From: an uncultured Coriobacteriaceae bacterium
GTDB lineage: Bacteria > Actinomycetota > Coriobacteriia > Coriobacteriales > Coriobacteriaceae
Direction of reading: 5' to 3'
Length of the DNA: 64,000 nucleotides
Assembly (NCBI GenBank): GCA_944320725.1
Contig: CALUIM010000008.1
Coordinates: 1-64,000 of the forward strand
The notes under the pieces were generated by a model. The model did no database searches, was not told the origin of the DNA, and saw only the letters and a list, made by a program, of their open reading frames with translations. Positions 1 through 8,579 of the stretch are shown piece by piece; positions within the stretch are counted from its first letter, which is position 1, and every line of letters begins with the position of its first letter. The translations under genes were made by a program, and so were the position numbers.

Positions 1-2
1 AG

Positions 3-41
3 TCGTACCGCGTGAGGCACGCCCTCATGCAGGAGGGGTAG
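3..41 (+). CDS. C-terminal tail of an upstream gene (partial)
   Basis: The frame starting at base 3 reads SYRVRHALMQEG and stops at TAG 39-41. It is open to the window edge and has the same high-GC codon use as the genes to the right. It could be the end of an upstream mobile-element gene. Too little is present to name it, and a chance open frame is possible. Confidence 0.25.
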   Translation, partial: SYRVRHALMQEG

Positions 42-122
42 GCGCTCAGAACCCTCTGCTCAGATCGGCCGCGCGCACTGCTCAATTCCCGATGCACATT
101 CTGCTCAAAACTACTTGACTAA
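42..122. repeat. Short direct repeats CTGCTCA at 22-23 bp spacing
   Basis: CTGCTCA occurs at 56-62, 78-84 and 101-107, and a related GCGCTCA sits at 42-48. The stretch is less GC-rich than the coding DNA around it and is closed by TAA at 120-122 in the frame of the next gene. The spacing of about two helical turns suggests a protein-binding site, but with 7-bp units the pattern could be chance. Confidence 0.35.
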
Positions 123-182
123 ACACACACGCGCGACCGCGCCGAGGCGCTCGCCCTCTACAGGCCCCTCTACGAGGAGGGC

Positions 183-581
183 GTGAGGGCCCCGGACATC
201 GCGCGGTCGCTCAGGGACTGGGAGGGCCTGCACCCCGCCAGGGAGGGGAAGGGGCGCTTCTACCCCGAGCTCGCGAGCTTCCTCGACCCGAACAACCCGG
301 AGGGCTACCGGGCCCTCGCCGCCAGGGCGAGGGCCGCCGCGGCGCGGGAGCGCGCAAAGCGGGTGAAGGAGCTCACGCGCGACGCCCGCCCCGAGGACGT
401 GTACGCCCGATACGCGCTCGACGGGCTCGACGCGAGGGCGTCCGAGCTCTACCAGGACCACCTCCGCTCGGAGGACCGACGGGGCGAGCTATGGGACCGC
501 TGGTTCGCGTACATGTTCCTCAAGCGGGACGTCGACGCCCGGGAGCACTGGCTCGAGGTCCGGGGCGCCGGCGAAAGGTAG
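183..581 (+). CDS. Hypothetical protein of the conjugative element (possibly 5'-truncated)
   Basis: This is a 132-residue, highly charged, helical soluble protein with no signal peptide or membrane segment. I do not recognise its family. GTG 183 is the first available start, but the frame is open and gene-like from base 123. Those upstream codons read RDRAEALALYRPLYEEGVRA, continuous in style with the annotated protein. The purine-rich GAGGAGG at 174-180 is too close to GTG 183 to be a good ribosome-binding site. The native gene may therefore have lost its 5' end at about base 120. It lies 45 bp before the PcfB-like gene and shares its orientation, so a role in conjugation is an inference from position only. 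Confidence 0.5.
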   Translation: MRAPDIARSLRDWEGLHPAREGKGRFYPELASFLDPNNPEGYRALAARARAAAARERAKRVKELTRDARPEDVYARYALDGLDARASELYQDHLRSEDRRGELWDRWFAYMFLKRDVDAREHWLEVRGAGER

Positions 582-626
582 CCCCCACGGGGACGGCCGA
601 CAGGAGACGGAAGGGAGAGACCGGGA

Positions 627-1217
627 ATGGCCGACGACTTCGGCGACGACGCTGGCGACAAGCTGCTGGAATGGAGCATACGTATCATGATCGAGCGGGG
701 GCGCCTGCACGCTCGGGAGAGCTCGGCGGGGCTCGCCCGCGCGCTGCGCGACGCCCAGGAGACGGTCGCGCCGGGCGGCGGCACCCCGCAGGGCGAGGAG
801 CGGAACGGGTGGGCGAAGCTCGACGTCCGCGACCTCGCGAGCGTCGAGGGGTGGGATGACGTGCGCAGCGCCATCGACGCCGAGCTCGACGCGCGCGGCA
901 TCGCGCACGAATGGTTCGAGGGCGGGCGCACCGGGGAGCGGCGCCTTCTGTTCCGCACGGGCGACGCGAGGGGGCTCGCGGACTCCCTCGGCAGCCTCGC
1001 CGAGAAGGTGGAGGCGGCCCATGAGCAGGCGGTCAGGGCTGTCGGGCGCGCCCGCGAGGCGGAGGAGGCGGAGAGGAGCGGAGGCGACCCCCGGACGGAC
1101 CGGAGCCTGCGGGACCGCGTGCGGACGGTCAGGCGCTACGCCGAGGCCCCCGAGAGGGCGGGCCGCGCCGGGCGGGAGCCGGAGCGCGCCGAGAGCCTCG
1201 AGAGGGGGCGGTCGTGA
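627..1217 (+). CDS. PcfB-like conjugation accessory protein (DUF3801)
   Basis: This 196-residue protein has the layout of the DUF3801/PcfB family. That family sits immediately upstream of the VirD4 coupling protein in Gram-positive conjugative elements and, in the pCF10 plasmid, helps dock the relaxosome to the channel. The N-terminal half carries the family-like core (KLLEWSIRIMIERGR, then DVRDLASVEGWDDV and IAHEWFEGG). The C-terminal third is an arginine- and glutamate-rich low-complexity tail. A GGGAG ribosome-binding site precedes ATG 627. The stop TGA overlaps the ATG of the VirD4 gene by one base, which points to translational coupling. The family call rests on pattern and position, not on a profile search. 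Confidence 0.72.
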   Translation: MADDFGDDAGDKLLEWSIRIMIERGRLHARESSAGLARALRDAQETVAPGGGTPQGEERNGWAKLDVRDLASVEGWDDVRSAIDAELDARGIAHEWFEGGRTGERRLLFRTGDARGLADSLGSLAEKVEAAHEQAVRAVGRAREAEEAERSGGDPRTDRSLRDRVRTVRRYAEAPERAGRAGREPERAESLERGRS

Positions 1218-3022
1218 TGAGGGCCACCTCACCGGCGGCGCTCGCCGCGGTGGCCGCCGCCTCCGCCCTCGCCTTCGCGGCGGGCGACTCCTACGCCGCC
1301 TGCCTCGCCTCGCTCGGGGGCGCCTGGACGGGAAACCTCGCCCCCGCCCTCGCGGCGCTGCCCGCCTACGTCGCCGCGCACGGCCCCGTCACGCCGGGCC
1401 GGGGGCCCCTCCTCGCCGGGGCGGTGTGCGCGGTCGCCGTGTGGCTCGCCTGGAGCCGGGCGGTGCTCTCCGCCGGCAACTTCCGCCAGGGCGAGGAGCA
1501 CGGCAGCGCCCGGTGGCTCCCGCCGGCCGAGGCGGCGAGGAGGTTCTCGGACACGAGGGACCCGGACAACAACATCATCCTCACGCGCCGCGTCGGGCTC
1601 GCCGTCGACCAGTCGCGCCTCAAGAGGGAGTGGAGGCGCGCCAAGAACGTCCTCGTCATAGGGGGCACCGGCAGCGGCAAGACGTTCTCGTACGTGATGC
1701 CCAACGCGCTGCAGGCAAACCAGGACTTCCTCATCACCGACACCAAGGGGACGCTCTCCAGGGACCTCGGGGGCATGTTCGCCGCCCACGGCTACGAGGT
1801 CGTGGTGTTCTCGACCAAGGACCCATCGCGGTCCGCCCGCTACAACACGCTCGCCTACCTCAGGACCCCCGTGGACGTCATCGAGTGGGTGCGGGCGTTC
1901 ATCTCCGTAACCAACGGCGAGGACGCGAAGGCGGAGGAGGCGTTCTGGACCAACACGACGGTGCTCCTGCTCCTCTCGCAGGTGAGCTACCTCGTGTTCC
2001 ACTGCCCCGAGGAGGACCGCAACCTCAACGGGCTCGTCACGCTGCTCAGCCTCGCGCAGGCGAGCGAGGAGGACGAGTCGTTCGCGAGCCCCTACGAGCT
2101 GCTCATGCGCGAGGTCGCCGACGGGACCATGCTCGTTGAGAGGGAGGCCCCCGCCGCGCCCGCGCGCAGGGGGCGCCGCGACTTCAAGGGGCGGGCGGCG
2201 CGCTCGTTCGAGTGGGTGAGCGTGGCCGAGCCCAAGGCGCCCGAGGACGACATCGCGCTGCTCAGCTGGACCCTCCTCAAGGCCGCAGCCGGCAAGACCC
2301 TGAAGTCGGTCATCATCTCCGCGAACTCCCGTCTCCAGTCGATGATGGTCCCCGAGATGCGCGAGCTCACCATGCGCGACGAGGTCGGCCTCGACCGCTT
2401 CGGGGAGGCCGGGCGCAAGCGCGTCCTGTTCGCCGAGACCGACGACACGACCGACGCGTTCAGCTTCCTCATGTCGATGATGGTCTGGCAGACGATCCAC
2501 GTCTGCACGGCCAAGGCGGACCGCGAGCACGGCGGCGAGCTCCCCCGCCCGCTGCACCTGATGTGCGACGAGTTCTACAACCTGGGGCGCCTCAGCCAGA
2601 TGGACCACGTCATCACCACCGTCCGCTCGCGCAACATCTCGATGTCGATCATGCTCCAGTCCGTCGCCCAGCTCGAGGCGCGCTACGGGGAGCAGGAGGC
2701 GCAGATCATCGTCGACAACTGCGACGTCGTCCTCTACCTCGGCGGCAAGTCGACCCAGACCAACAGGATGGTGAGCGAGATGGTCGGCAAGGAGACCGTC
2801 GACTCTGAGACCTGGAACGTCACGAGGGGCGCATCGGGCTCGACCACGAGGAACCGCGGGAGGCTGGAGCGCGACCTCATCCAGGCGAGCGAGGCGGGGC
2901 GGCTGCCCCGCGGGAAGGCCATCGTCCTGTTCAGCGGGTCCGACCCCGTCATAGACGACAAGTACGCGGCCGACAGGCACCCGCGCTGGGGCGAGGTCGC
3001 GCACGGCGGCGGCTCGAAATGA
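1217..3022 (+). CDS. virD4: VirD4/TraG type IV coupling protein (PcfC-like)
   Basis: This is the coupling ATPase that brings the relaxase-DNA complex to the conjugation channel at the inner membrane. It is 601 residues from ATG 1217; a GTG one codon upstream is also possible. Two N-terminal hydrophobic segments lie at about residues 5-25 and 65-85. The Walker A motif GGTGSGKT is near residues 149-156 and the Walker B-like HLMCDEFYNLG is near residue 450. The TraG/VirD4 signatures around ITDTKGTL and VTTVRSRNISM are also present. Length is normal for the family. The gene overlaps the PcfB-like gene and lies upstream of pilin, PrgI and VirB4 genes in the usual Tn1549-like order. Confidence 0.93.
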   Translation: MRATSPAALAAVAAASALAFAAGDSYAACLASLGGAWTGNLAPALAALPAYVAAHGPVTPGRGPLLAGAVCAVAVWLAWSRAVLSAGNFRQGEEHGSARWLPPAEAARRFSDTRDPDNNIILTRRVGLAVDQSRLKREWRRAKNVLVIGGTGSGKTFSYVMPNALQANQDFLITDTKGTLSRDLGGMFAAHGYEVVVFSTKDPSRSARYNTLAYLRTPVDVIEWVRAFISVTNGEDAKAEEAFWTNTTVLLLLSQVSYLVFHCPEEDRNLNGLVTLLSLAQASEEDESFASPYELLMREVADGTMLVEREAPAAPARRGRRDFKGRAARSFEWVSVAEPKAPEDDIALLSWTLLKAAAGKTLKSVIISANSRLQSMMVPEMRELTMRDEVGLDRFGEAGRKRVLFAETDDTTDAFSFLMSMMVWQTIHVCTAKADREHGGELPRPLHLMCDEFYNLGRLSQMDHVITTVRSRNISMSIMLQSVAQLEARYGEQEAQIIVDNCDVVLYLGGKSTQTNRMVSEMVGKETVDSETWNVTRGASGSTTRNRGRLERDLIQASEAGRLPRGKAIVLFSGSDPVIDDKYAADRHPRWGEVAHGGGSK

Positions 3023-3104
3023 CCGCGCGCCGGCGACCCCTTGTCAGGAGGGGACCCGCCGCCACCGGGGCGGCGGGCCCCGCGAAGGGCAAGGGGGTAA
3101 GCCA

Positions 3105-3326
3105 ATGCTCGCAAACATCATCAGCCTCGTCAGCGGCTGCGTGACCTTCCTCGGCGGCTTCGTCGTCGTGTGGGGCGCGGTAAGCCTCGGCATCGCCATC
3201 CGCTCGGAGACCGGCGGCGGGGGCGCGCAGCTGGCGAGCGCCATCGCGACCATCGCCGGCGGCGCGATCATCATCGCCGCCGCGGTCTACTTCGGCCAGC
3301 TCGACACGAGCTGGATGCCGAGCTGA
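3105..3326 (+). CDS. Maff2/VirB2-like small membrane protein (pilin candidate)
   Basis: This 73-residue protein has two hydrophobic helices (about residues 5-30 and 43-63) separated by a glycine-rich loop. That layout is typical of VirB2 and Maff2-type subunits, which are found right after VirD4 in Gram-positive conjugative elements. A GGGGG ribosome-binding site lies about 8 bp before ATG 3105. It stands between virD4 and prgI in the same orientation with 10 bp to the next gene. The pilin role is inferred from size, topology and position; sequence similarity is too weak to assert a family by eye. Confidence 0.65.
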   Translation: MLANIISLVSGCVTFLGGFVVVWGAVSLGIAIRSETGGGGAQLASAIATIAGGAIIIAAAVYFGQLDTSWMPS

Positions 3327-3336
3327 GGGGGCCGGC

Positions 3337-3780
3337 ATGCAGCACACCTACGTCCACAAGGACATCGGGGAGTACGAGGAGAAGGTCGTCGGGAAGCTCT
3401 CGGCGCGCATGGTCGCCTGCATCGCCGCGGGCGTCGCCGCGTCCCTCGCCTCGGCGGCGGCCTGCCACCTCTGCCTGGGGATCCCCGTGGCGGACGCGAG
3501 CCTGCCCGTCATGGCCTCGTCGATGCCGTTCTGGCTGCTCGGGTTCTGGAGGCCCAGGGGGATGCGCCCCGAGCGCTTCGTCCCGCTCGCGCTCCGGCAC
3601 CTGGCCGCGGACGGGGCCCTCGTCTACCGGTCCCCCTCGCAGGAGGCCCCCGGCCCTGCCGCCGCGGCCGCGAGGCCGTCGGTGGCCCGGAGGAAGTTCA
3701 GGAAGCTCATGAGAAAGGTCGGTGAGGACTATGCGCCCACCCTTCAGGCGGGAGAAGCCCAAGCACTACAGGCCCGCTGA
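3337..3780 (+). CDS. PrgI family conjugation membrane protein
   Basis: PrgI-type proteins are small inner-membrane components of Gram-positive type IV secretion, analogous to VirB3, and are always coupled to the VirB4 ATPase. This 147-residue protein begins with the family-like YVHKDIGEYEEKVVGKLSARM. It then has two hydrophobic segments (about 28-48 and 57-70) and the RPERFVPLALRHLAADGALVY block expected after the second helix. Its 3' end overlaps the start of virB4 by 59 bp, a strong coupling signal. The C-terminal 40 residues are low-complexity and basic. Confidence 0.85.
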   Translation: MQHTYVHKDIGEYEEKVVGKLSARMVACIAAGVAASLASAAACHLCLGIPVADASLPVMASSMPFWLLGFWRPRGMRPERFVPLALRHLAADGALVYRSPSQEAPGPAAAAARPSVARRKFRKLMRKVGEDYAPTLQAGEAQALQAR

Positions 3781-6142
3781 GGAGAAGAAGCGGGAGCGGA
3801 GGAGGCGCAGGGCGAGGACCGCGGACGCCGTGTCCTACCTCGCGCTCTTCCGCGACGGAGTCGCGATGAACGACCTCGGCAGGTACAGCAGGACCTACCG
3901 CTTCGGCGACATCAGCTACCAGTCGGCGAGCGACGAGGCCCAGGCGGCGGTGTGCAAGCGCATGCGCATGCTCTACAACGGCCTCACGCCCGAGGTCTCC
4001 ATGCAGACGACCCTCGTCACGCGCCCCATCCACGAGTCCGAGATCGGCAACCGCACCTTCTTCGAGGTCCGCGACGACCCGACCGGGCCACTGGCCGAGG
4101 AGTACAACGACGTCCTCAACGCGAAGATGCGCGAGGGCGTCTCCAACCTCGTGCGCGAGCGCTACATAACCTTCGCCGTGGACGCCCCGGACGCGGGGCA
4201 CGCCGTCCCCGCGCTCGCCCGGATGCGCTCGATGGCCTCCGGCGTGCTCACGGGGATCAGGAGCGACCTCTCCCCGCTCGACGGCGCCGAGCGCGCGGGG
4301 CTCCTGCGCTCGATGCTCAGGCCCGCCGAGCCCCCGCTCCCCGTCGACTGGTCGGAGGTCGCGGCGCACCGGGGCACCACGACGAAGGACCTCGTGGCCC
4401 CGAACCTCATCGACTTCAAGCCGCAGGGCTCCGCCTCGGCCTTCACCATGGACGGCACGTGGTTCCAGGTGCTCGCGTTCCGCCGGTTCGAGAGCAACCT
4501 GTCGGACCGTTGCCTCGCCGACATGGTCGACCTTCCGATCCCCCTCGTCATCTCGACCCACGTGCGCGCGCTCGAGCAGAACAAGGCCATCGGCTTCGTC
4601 AAGCAGCGCCTCAACTGGATCGACAAGGAGGTCGTGGAGGACCAGATGAGCGCCGTCAAGAGGGGCTACGACTACACCCTGCTCCCCGCCGAGCTGCGCT
4701 ACACGCGCGACGAGGCGCAGGACATGTTCGAGCGCCTCAAGGACGACAGCCAGCGCCTGTTCCGCTACTGCGGCGTGGCGATGACCTACGCGCCGTCCCG
4801 CGAGGAGCTCGAGGACCGGGTCGGGCGCCTCGTCTCGACCGCCCAGGCCAACGGGATCGAGCTCGCGCCGCTGCACTACCGGCAGCGCGAGGGCCTGAAC
4901 TCCGCCCTGCCGCTGGGGACGAGCGAGGTCGACGTGGAGCGCTACATGCTCACCGACGAGATGGCCATCCAGAGCCCGTTCGCCACCCTCGAGCTCAACG
5001 AGGAGGGCGGCGGCTACTACGGCCAGAACCGCCACTCGCTCAACCTCGTCATCGCCAACCGCAAGAGGCTCGCGAGCCCCATGGGGTTCGTCGGCGGCAA
5101 GCCCGGAAGCGGCAAGAGCTTCCAGACCAAGCGCGAGATCACGAACACCAGGCTCGCGTACCCGGAAGACGAGATCATCATCCTCGACCCCGCCCAGGAG
5201 TTCGGCCCCATCACCGAGGCCTGCGGCGGGCGCCACGTCCGCCTCTCCCCCGACTCGGGCAACCACCTCAACCCCATGGGGATGGCGGACGTCTCCCACC
5301 AGGCGGAGCAGCTCCAGGCGGCGTCGAAGACCGAGGCGCTCATCGCGCTGTGCGGCGCCTCCATGGCCGACGGCGACGAGCGCCAGACGGACGCCGAGCG
5401 CTCCATCGTGAGCCGCTGCTTCGGCGCCGCCCTCGCCCGCGCCCGCGCGGAGGGGCGCGAGCTGCTCATCGGCGACGTCCACGACGAGCTCGTGCGCCAG
5501 CCGGAGCCCGAGGCCCGCTTCGTGGCGCTGCGGCTGGAGCGCTACGTCGAGGGCGCCCTCTCGATCTTCAACCACCCCAGCAACGTCGAGTTCGACGCCC
5601 CCATGACGTGCTTCAGCTTCCGCGACCTGCCCGACAGCATGCTCGCGTTCGCCATGGTCGCCGCCCTCGAGTTCATCCGCAACCGCATGTACCGCAACTT
5701 CGAGCGTGGCGTGACGACCTGGCTCTACGTGGACGAGGTCCAGGGCCTCTTCGGCCACCCCGCCACCATCGGGTACCTCTCGCGGCTGTGGGCGGAGGGG
5801 CGCAAGTTCGGGCTCATCGCGACGGGGATCACGCAGAACGCCACCTACCTGCTCGACAACCCGCAGGGGCGCACCCTGATCCTCAACAGCGACTTCCTCA
5901 TGCTGTTCAAGCAGTCGCTCACCGACGGGGAGAAGTGGCGGGAGCTGCTCAACCTGTCCGAGCAGGAGCTCGGCTACATCGACGACAGCGTCAAGCCGGG
6001 CGAGGGGCTGCTCATCGCAGGCGCCGCGCGCGTGCCCATCGTCGACGACTGGCCGCACGGCAGGCTCTACGACCTCTGGAACACGAAGGCGGACGAGATC
6101 GCCGCCATCAAGCGCGCGGGTGCCGAAGATGGACGGCCGTAG
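3722..6142 (+). CDS. virB4: VirB4/TraE-family conjugation ATPase
   Basis: This is the cytoplasmic ATPase that powers assembly of the conjugation channel. From GTG 3722 it is 806 residues; ATG 3731 is an equally plausible start, and both overlap prgI. The N-terminal 30 residues are basic. The VirB4 CagE-type region fills about residues 50-400. Walker A reads GGKPGSGKS near residue 457 and Walker B reads WLYVDEVQG near residue 670. A TGITQN motif follows, as in this ATPase family. Length and motif order are normal and no damage is seen. The stop overlaps the start of the cell-wall hydrolase gene. Confidence 0.93.
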   Translation: MRTMRPPFRREKPKHYRPAEEKKRERRRRRARTADAVSYLALFRDGVAMNDLGRYSRTYRFGDISYQSASDEAQAAVCKRMRMLYNGLTPEVSMQTTLVTRPIHESEIGNRTFFEVRDDPTGPLAEEYNDVLNAKMREGVSNLVRERYITFAVDAPDAGHAVPALARMRSMASGVLTGIRSDLSPLDGAERAGLLRSMLRPAEPPLPVDWSEVAAHRGTTTKDLVAPNLIDFKPQGSASAFTMDGTWFQVLAFRRFESNLSDRCLADMVDLPIPLVISTHVRALEQNKAIGFVKQRLNWIDKEVVEDQMSAVKRGYDYTLLPAELRYTRDEAQDMFERLKDDSQRLFRYCGVAMTYAPSREELEDRVGRLVSTAQANGIELAPLHYRQREGLNSALPLGTSEVDVERYMLTDEMAIQSPFATLELNEEGGGYYGQNRHSLNLVIANRKRLASPMGFVGGKPGSGKSFQTKREITNTRLAYPEDEIIILDPAQEFGPITEACGGRHVRLSPDSGNHLNPMGMADVSHQAEQLQAASKTEALIALCGASMADGDERQTDAERSIVSRCFGAALARARAEGRELLIGDVHDELVRQPEPEARFVALRLERYVEGALSIFNHPSNVEFDAPMTCFSFRDLPDSMLAFAMVAALEFIRNRMYRNFERGVTTWLYVDEVQGLFGHPATIGYLSRLWAEGRKFGLIATGITQNATYLLDNPQGRTLILNSDFLMLFKQSLTDGEKWRELLNLSEQELGYIDDSVKPGEGLLIAGAARVPIVDDWPHGRLYDLWNTKADEIAAIKRAGAEDGRP

Positions 6143-7829
6143 CGCGGGGCGCCGCAAGGCGGGCTTCAGCTCCACCGAGGAGTTCGACGCCGGGCGGGAC
6201 ACGTTCGAGTCCGCAGGGGGCGGGACGTTCGGCATGAGGCGGGGCGCGAGGGCGGCGGCCTCCCCCCAGCCGCGCCGCGCCCTCCCGCGCCTCGCGGGGC
6301 CGGCCGCGGACGCCGCCGTGGAGGAGCTGGACGACTCGGACGAGCTCGAGGGCGTCTCCGGGCCCTACCGCGCCGCCCGCGCGGCGGCGGGCGCCCGCTC
6401 GCGCCGGGCGACCCCGAGGAAGGGGGACGCGAGCCGCCCGGAGCGCGAGGACGCGCCGCGGGAGCACGGTCGACGGCCGGCGGCGACGCCCGGGGCGCGG
6501 AGGGGCGGCTCGGCGCGCGCCCGGGAGGAGGCCCCCGGAGCCCCCGCCCATGCGCCCGGGGAGGGCCCGACGGGGACGGCGTCCACCCGACGCCGCTCGG
6601 GGAGCCGGGGCGCGGCCGCCCCGCACCCGCGCGCGACCGCCCGGGGACGGGGGAAGAAGGCCGGCAGCCCGGCGCGAAGGGGGCGCGGGAAGGGAGGCCG
6701 GCCGGTCATGCGCTCGGCCCAGCGGCGCCGCAACTGGGCGGCGTCACGGTCCGCCGCCACCCGGCTCGGGAGGTCGGCGGCATCCTCGGCGGCGAGGGGG
6801 AAGGCGGCCGGCGCCGTGGCGGCGGCCCTCTCCTCCATCGCCGCGCCCCTCGCGGGCGCGCTCGCCGGAGCCCTCGCCGCGGTGCTCGCCGTGGTCATGC
6901 TCTCGAGCCTCGTCGGGGCGCTCTTCGGCTTCTGGACGAACGAGGCCCCCAAGGCGTCCCTCGAGGGCCTGCCGCCCTACGTCACCTACGAGATGGTCGA
7001 GGCCGCCCTCGAGTGCCAGGAGGAGTACGGGCACCCGGCGGGGTGCACCATCGCCCAGATCATCTGCGAGTCGGGCGTCGGGGACCACCTCTCGGGCCTC
7101 GCCGAGCGGGACAACAACCTGTTCGGCATCAAGTGGTCGCCGAGCTTCGCGGGGTGCCCCGAGGTGACGGGGAAGTCGAGCTGGCAGACCGGCGAGGAGT
7201 ACGGCGGGCAGCACGTGACCGTGACCGCCGACTTCACGAGCTTCGCGTCGCCGCGCGACTGCGTCGTCTTCCGCAGCAGGGTCCTGCTCCAGAGCCCGCG
7301 CTACCGGGACAACGCGCTCATCAGGGAGGCGATCGAGGAGAAGGACTCGGACCTCATGGCCGAGGGCCTCAAGGACGCCGGGTACGCCACCAGCTCCGAC
7401 TACGTCGAGACGCTCAAGGACATCATGGCGACCTACGGCCTCTACCGCTTCGACGGAATGAGCCTCGAGGACTGGGAGAGCGGCGGCGGGGCGGGCGACG
7501 CGATCGTGCAGGCGGCGTACAGCCAGCTCGGCGTCCCCTACGTGTGGGGAGGCTCGACCCCCGGGGTCGGGCTCGACTGCAGCGGCCTCACGCAGTACTG
7601 CTACCGCCAGGCGGGCATCCAGATCAGCCACTACACCGAGGACCAGCGAAGGGAGCTCACCGCCCTCCCCCTCTCGCAGGCGCGCCCCGGGGACATCCTC
7701 TACCGCCCCGGGCACGTCACCATCTACATAGGCGGCGACCGCTACATCCACGAGCCCAAGCCGGGGGACGTCTGCAAGATGTCGACCGGGATCAGCTCGT
7801 TCACCTGCGCGCTCAGGCACACCGGATAG
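6129..7829 (+). CDS. Membrane-anchored glucosaminidase plus NlpC/P60 cell-wall hydrolase
   Basis: A VirB1/CwlT-like enzyme that opens peptidoglycan for the conjugation channel. ATG 6129 gives 566 residues; GTG 6120 is an alternative, and both lie inside the end of virB4. Residues 1 to about 225 are a disordered, arginine- and alanine-rich cytoplasmic stretch. One membrane helix follows (about 230-265). A glucosaminidase-like domain starts near residue 285 (YEMVEAALECQEEYG, then AERDNNLFGIKW). An NlpC/P60 domain fills the last 110 residues, with the catalytic cysteine in GLDCSGL and the histidine in GHVTIYIGG. The two-enzyme design is known in Tn916-type elements. The unusually long basic N-terminus is odd. 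Confidence 0.88.
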   Translation: MDGRSAGRRKAGFSSTEEFDAGRDTFESAGGGTFGMRRGARAAASPQPRRALPRLAGPAADAAVEELDDSDELEGVSGPYRAARAAAGARSRRATPRKGDASRPEREDAPREHGRRPAATPGARRGGSARAREEAPGAPAHAPGEGPTGTASTRRRSGSRGAAAPHPRATARGRGKKAGSPARRGRGKGGRPVMRSAQRRRNWAASRSAATRLGRSAASSAARGKAAGAVAAALSSIAAPLAGALAGALAAVLAVVMLSSLVGALFGFWTNEAPKASLEGLPPYVTYEMVEAALECQEEYGHPAGCTIAQIICESGVGDHLSGLAERDNNLFGIKWSPSFAGCPEVTGKSSWQTGEEYGGQHVTVTADFTSFASPRDCVVFRSRVLLQSPRYRDNALIREAIEEKDSDLMAEGLKDAGYATSSDYVETLKDIMATYGLYRFDGMSLEDWESGGGAGDAIVQAAYSQLGVPYVWGGSTPGVGLDCSGLTQYCYRQAGIQISHYTEDQRRELTALPLSQARPGDILYRPGHVTIYIGGDRYIHEPKPGDVCKMSTGISSFTCALRHTG

Positions 7830-7843
7830 AAGGGAGACAAAAG

Positions 7844-8569
7844 ATGAGGAAGAACGGCAAGAGGAGCAAGGTCATCGCCGTCGCCGCGGCAGGGGCGCTC
7901 GCCATCCTGCTCGCGTCGACCCTCGTGCGCTGCGCCGCGGCGGGCCCCGCGGGAGCGGGCCAGGGCGCGGGAGGGTCGGCGCCCGAGCAGGCGCAGCAGC
8001 AGGCGGGCCCCGCCGAGGCCGCGGCGTCGACGCTCGAGGCGGCGGCGGGCACGTCGTGGGTCGCGGAGGACGGCAGCGGCGCCACCCTCCAGGTCACCGA
8101 CCGATCGCTGGTCGAGAGCACGGGGGACGGCACGGTGAGCGCGCTCGCCTACTCCGCGGCCGACGAGGCCGAGGCCGACGGGCAGGCGATCGTCACGCTG
8201 ACCCTCGAGGACGGCTCGGCAGCGACCCTCATCGTGACGCTCGAGGACGGGGAGCCCGCGGCCGTGGCGTCCGACGCCTTCTCGGCCGCGCCGAGCTACG
8301 TGGCGAGCGAGGGCGGGGGCGGCCCCTTCGAGGTCACCGGGCTCGACGAACGCTACCTCGAGCTCGTGGGCGGCGACGAGGGCGCGCTCAGGGCCGCGAT
8401 CGGGGCCTACGCCGCCCGGCGCAGTGCGCAGGCGTCCAGCGCCTCCTTCGACGGCGAGGTCTTCCTCGACCTCGCGAGCGGCATGGTCTCGGCGACCTTC
8501 CACCTCGACGACAACGCCTCGACGATCGTCACCGTCCAGTGGGCCGACGGCGCGTTCACGGTTCTCTAG
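7844..8569 (+). CDS. Secreted or lipid-anchored protein of the conjugative element
   Basis: This 241-residue protein starts at ATG 7844 behind an AAGGGAG ribosome-binding site. A basic N-terminus precedes a hydrophobic stretch (about residues 10-26) ending at LVRCAAAG, which may act as a weak lipobox or a normal signal peptidase site. An alanine- and glutamine-rich linker covers about 30-65. The rest is a beta-rich acidic domain with repeated blocks such as VTLTLEDGSAATLIVTLEDG. I do not recognise the family. By position between the hydrolase and the VirB6-like gene it could be a wall-side channel component or the counterpart of DUF4366-type proteins of related elements; this is inference. 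Confidence 0.7.
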   Translation: MRKNGKRSKVIAVAAAGALAILLASTLVRCAAAGPAGAGQGAGGSAPEQAQQQAGPAEAAASTLEAAAGTSWVAEDGSGATLQVTDRSLVESTGDGTVSALAYSAADEAEADGQAIVTLTLEDGSAATLIVTLEDGEPAAVASDAFSAAPSYVASEGGGGPFEVTGLDERYLELVGGDEGALRAAIGAYAARRSAQASSASFDGEVFLDLASGMVSATFHLDDNASTIVTVQWADGAFTVL

Positions 8570-8579
8570 GAGGCCCGCC

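Noticed and set aside
3707-6235. 842-codon open frame on the minus strand opposite virB4
   Set aside because: It is a mirror of the GC-rich codon pattern of virB4, which has intact Walker motifs; the antisense product has no domain or plausible start.
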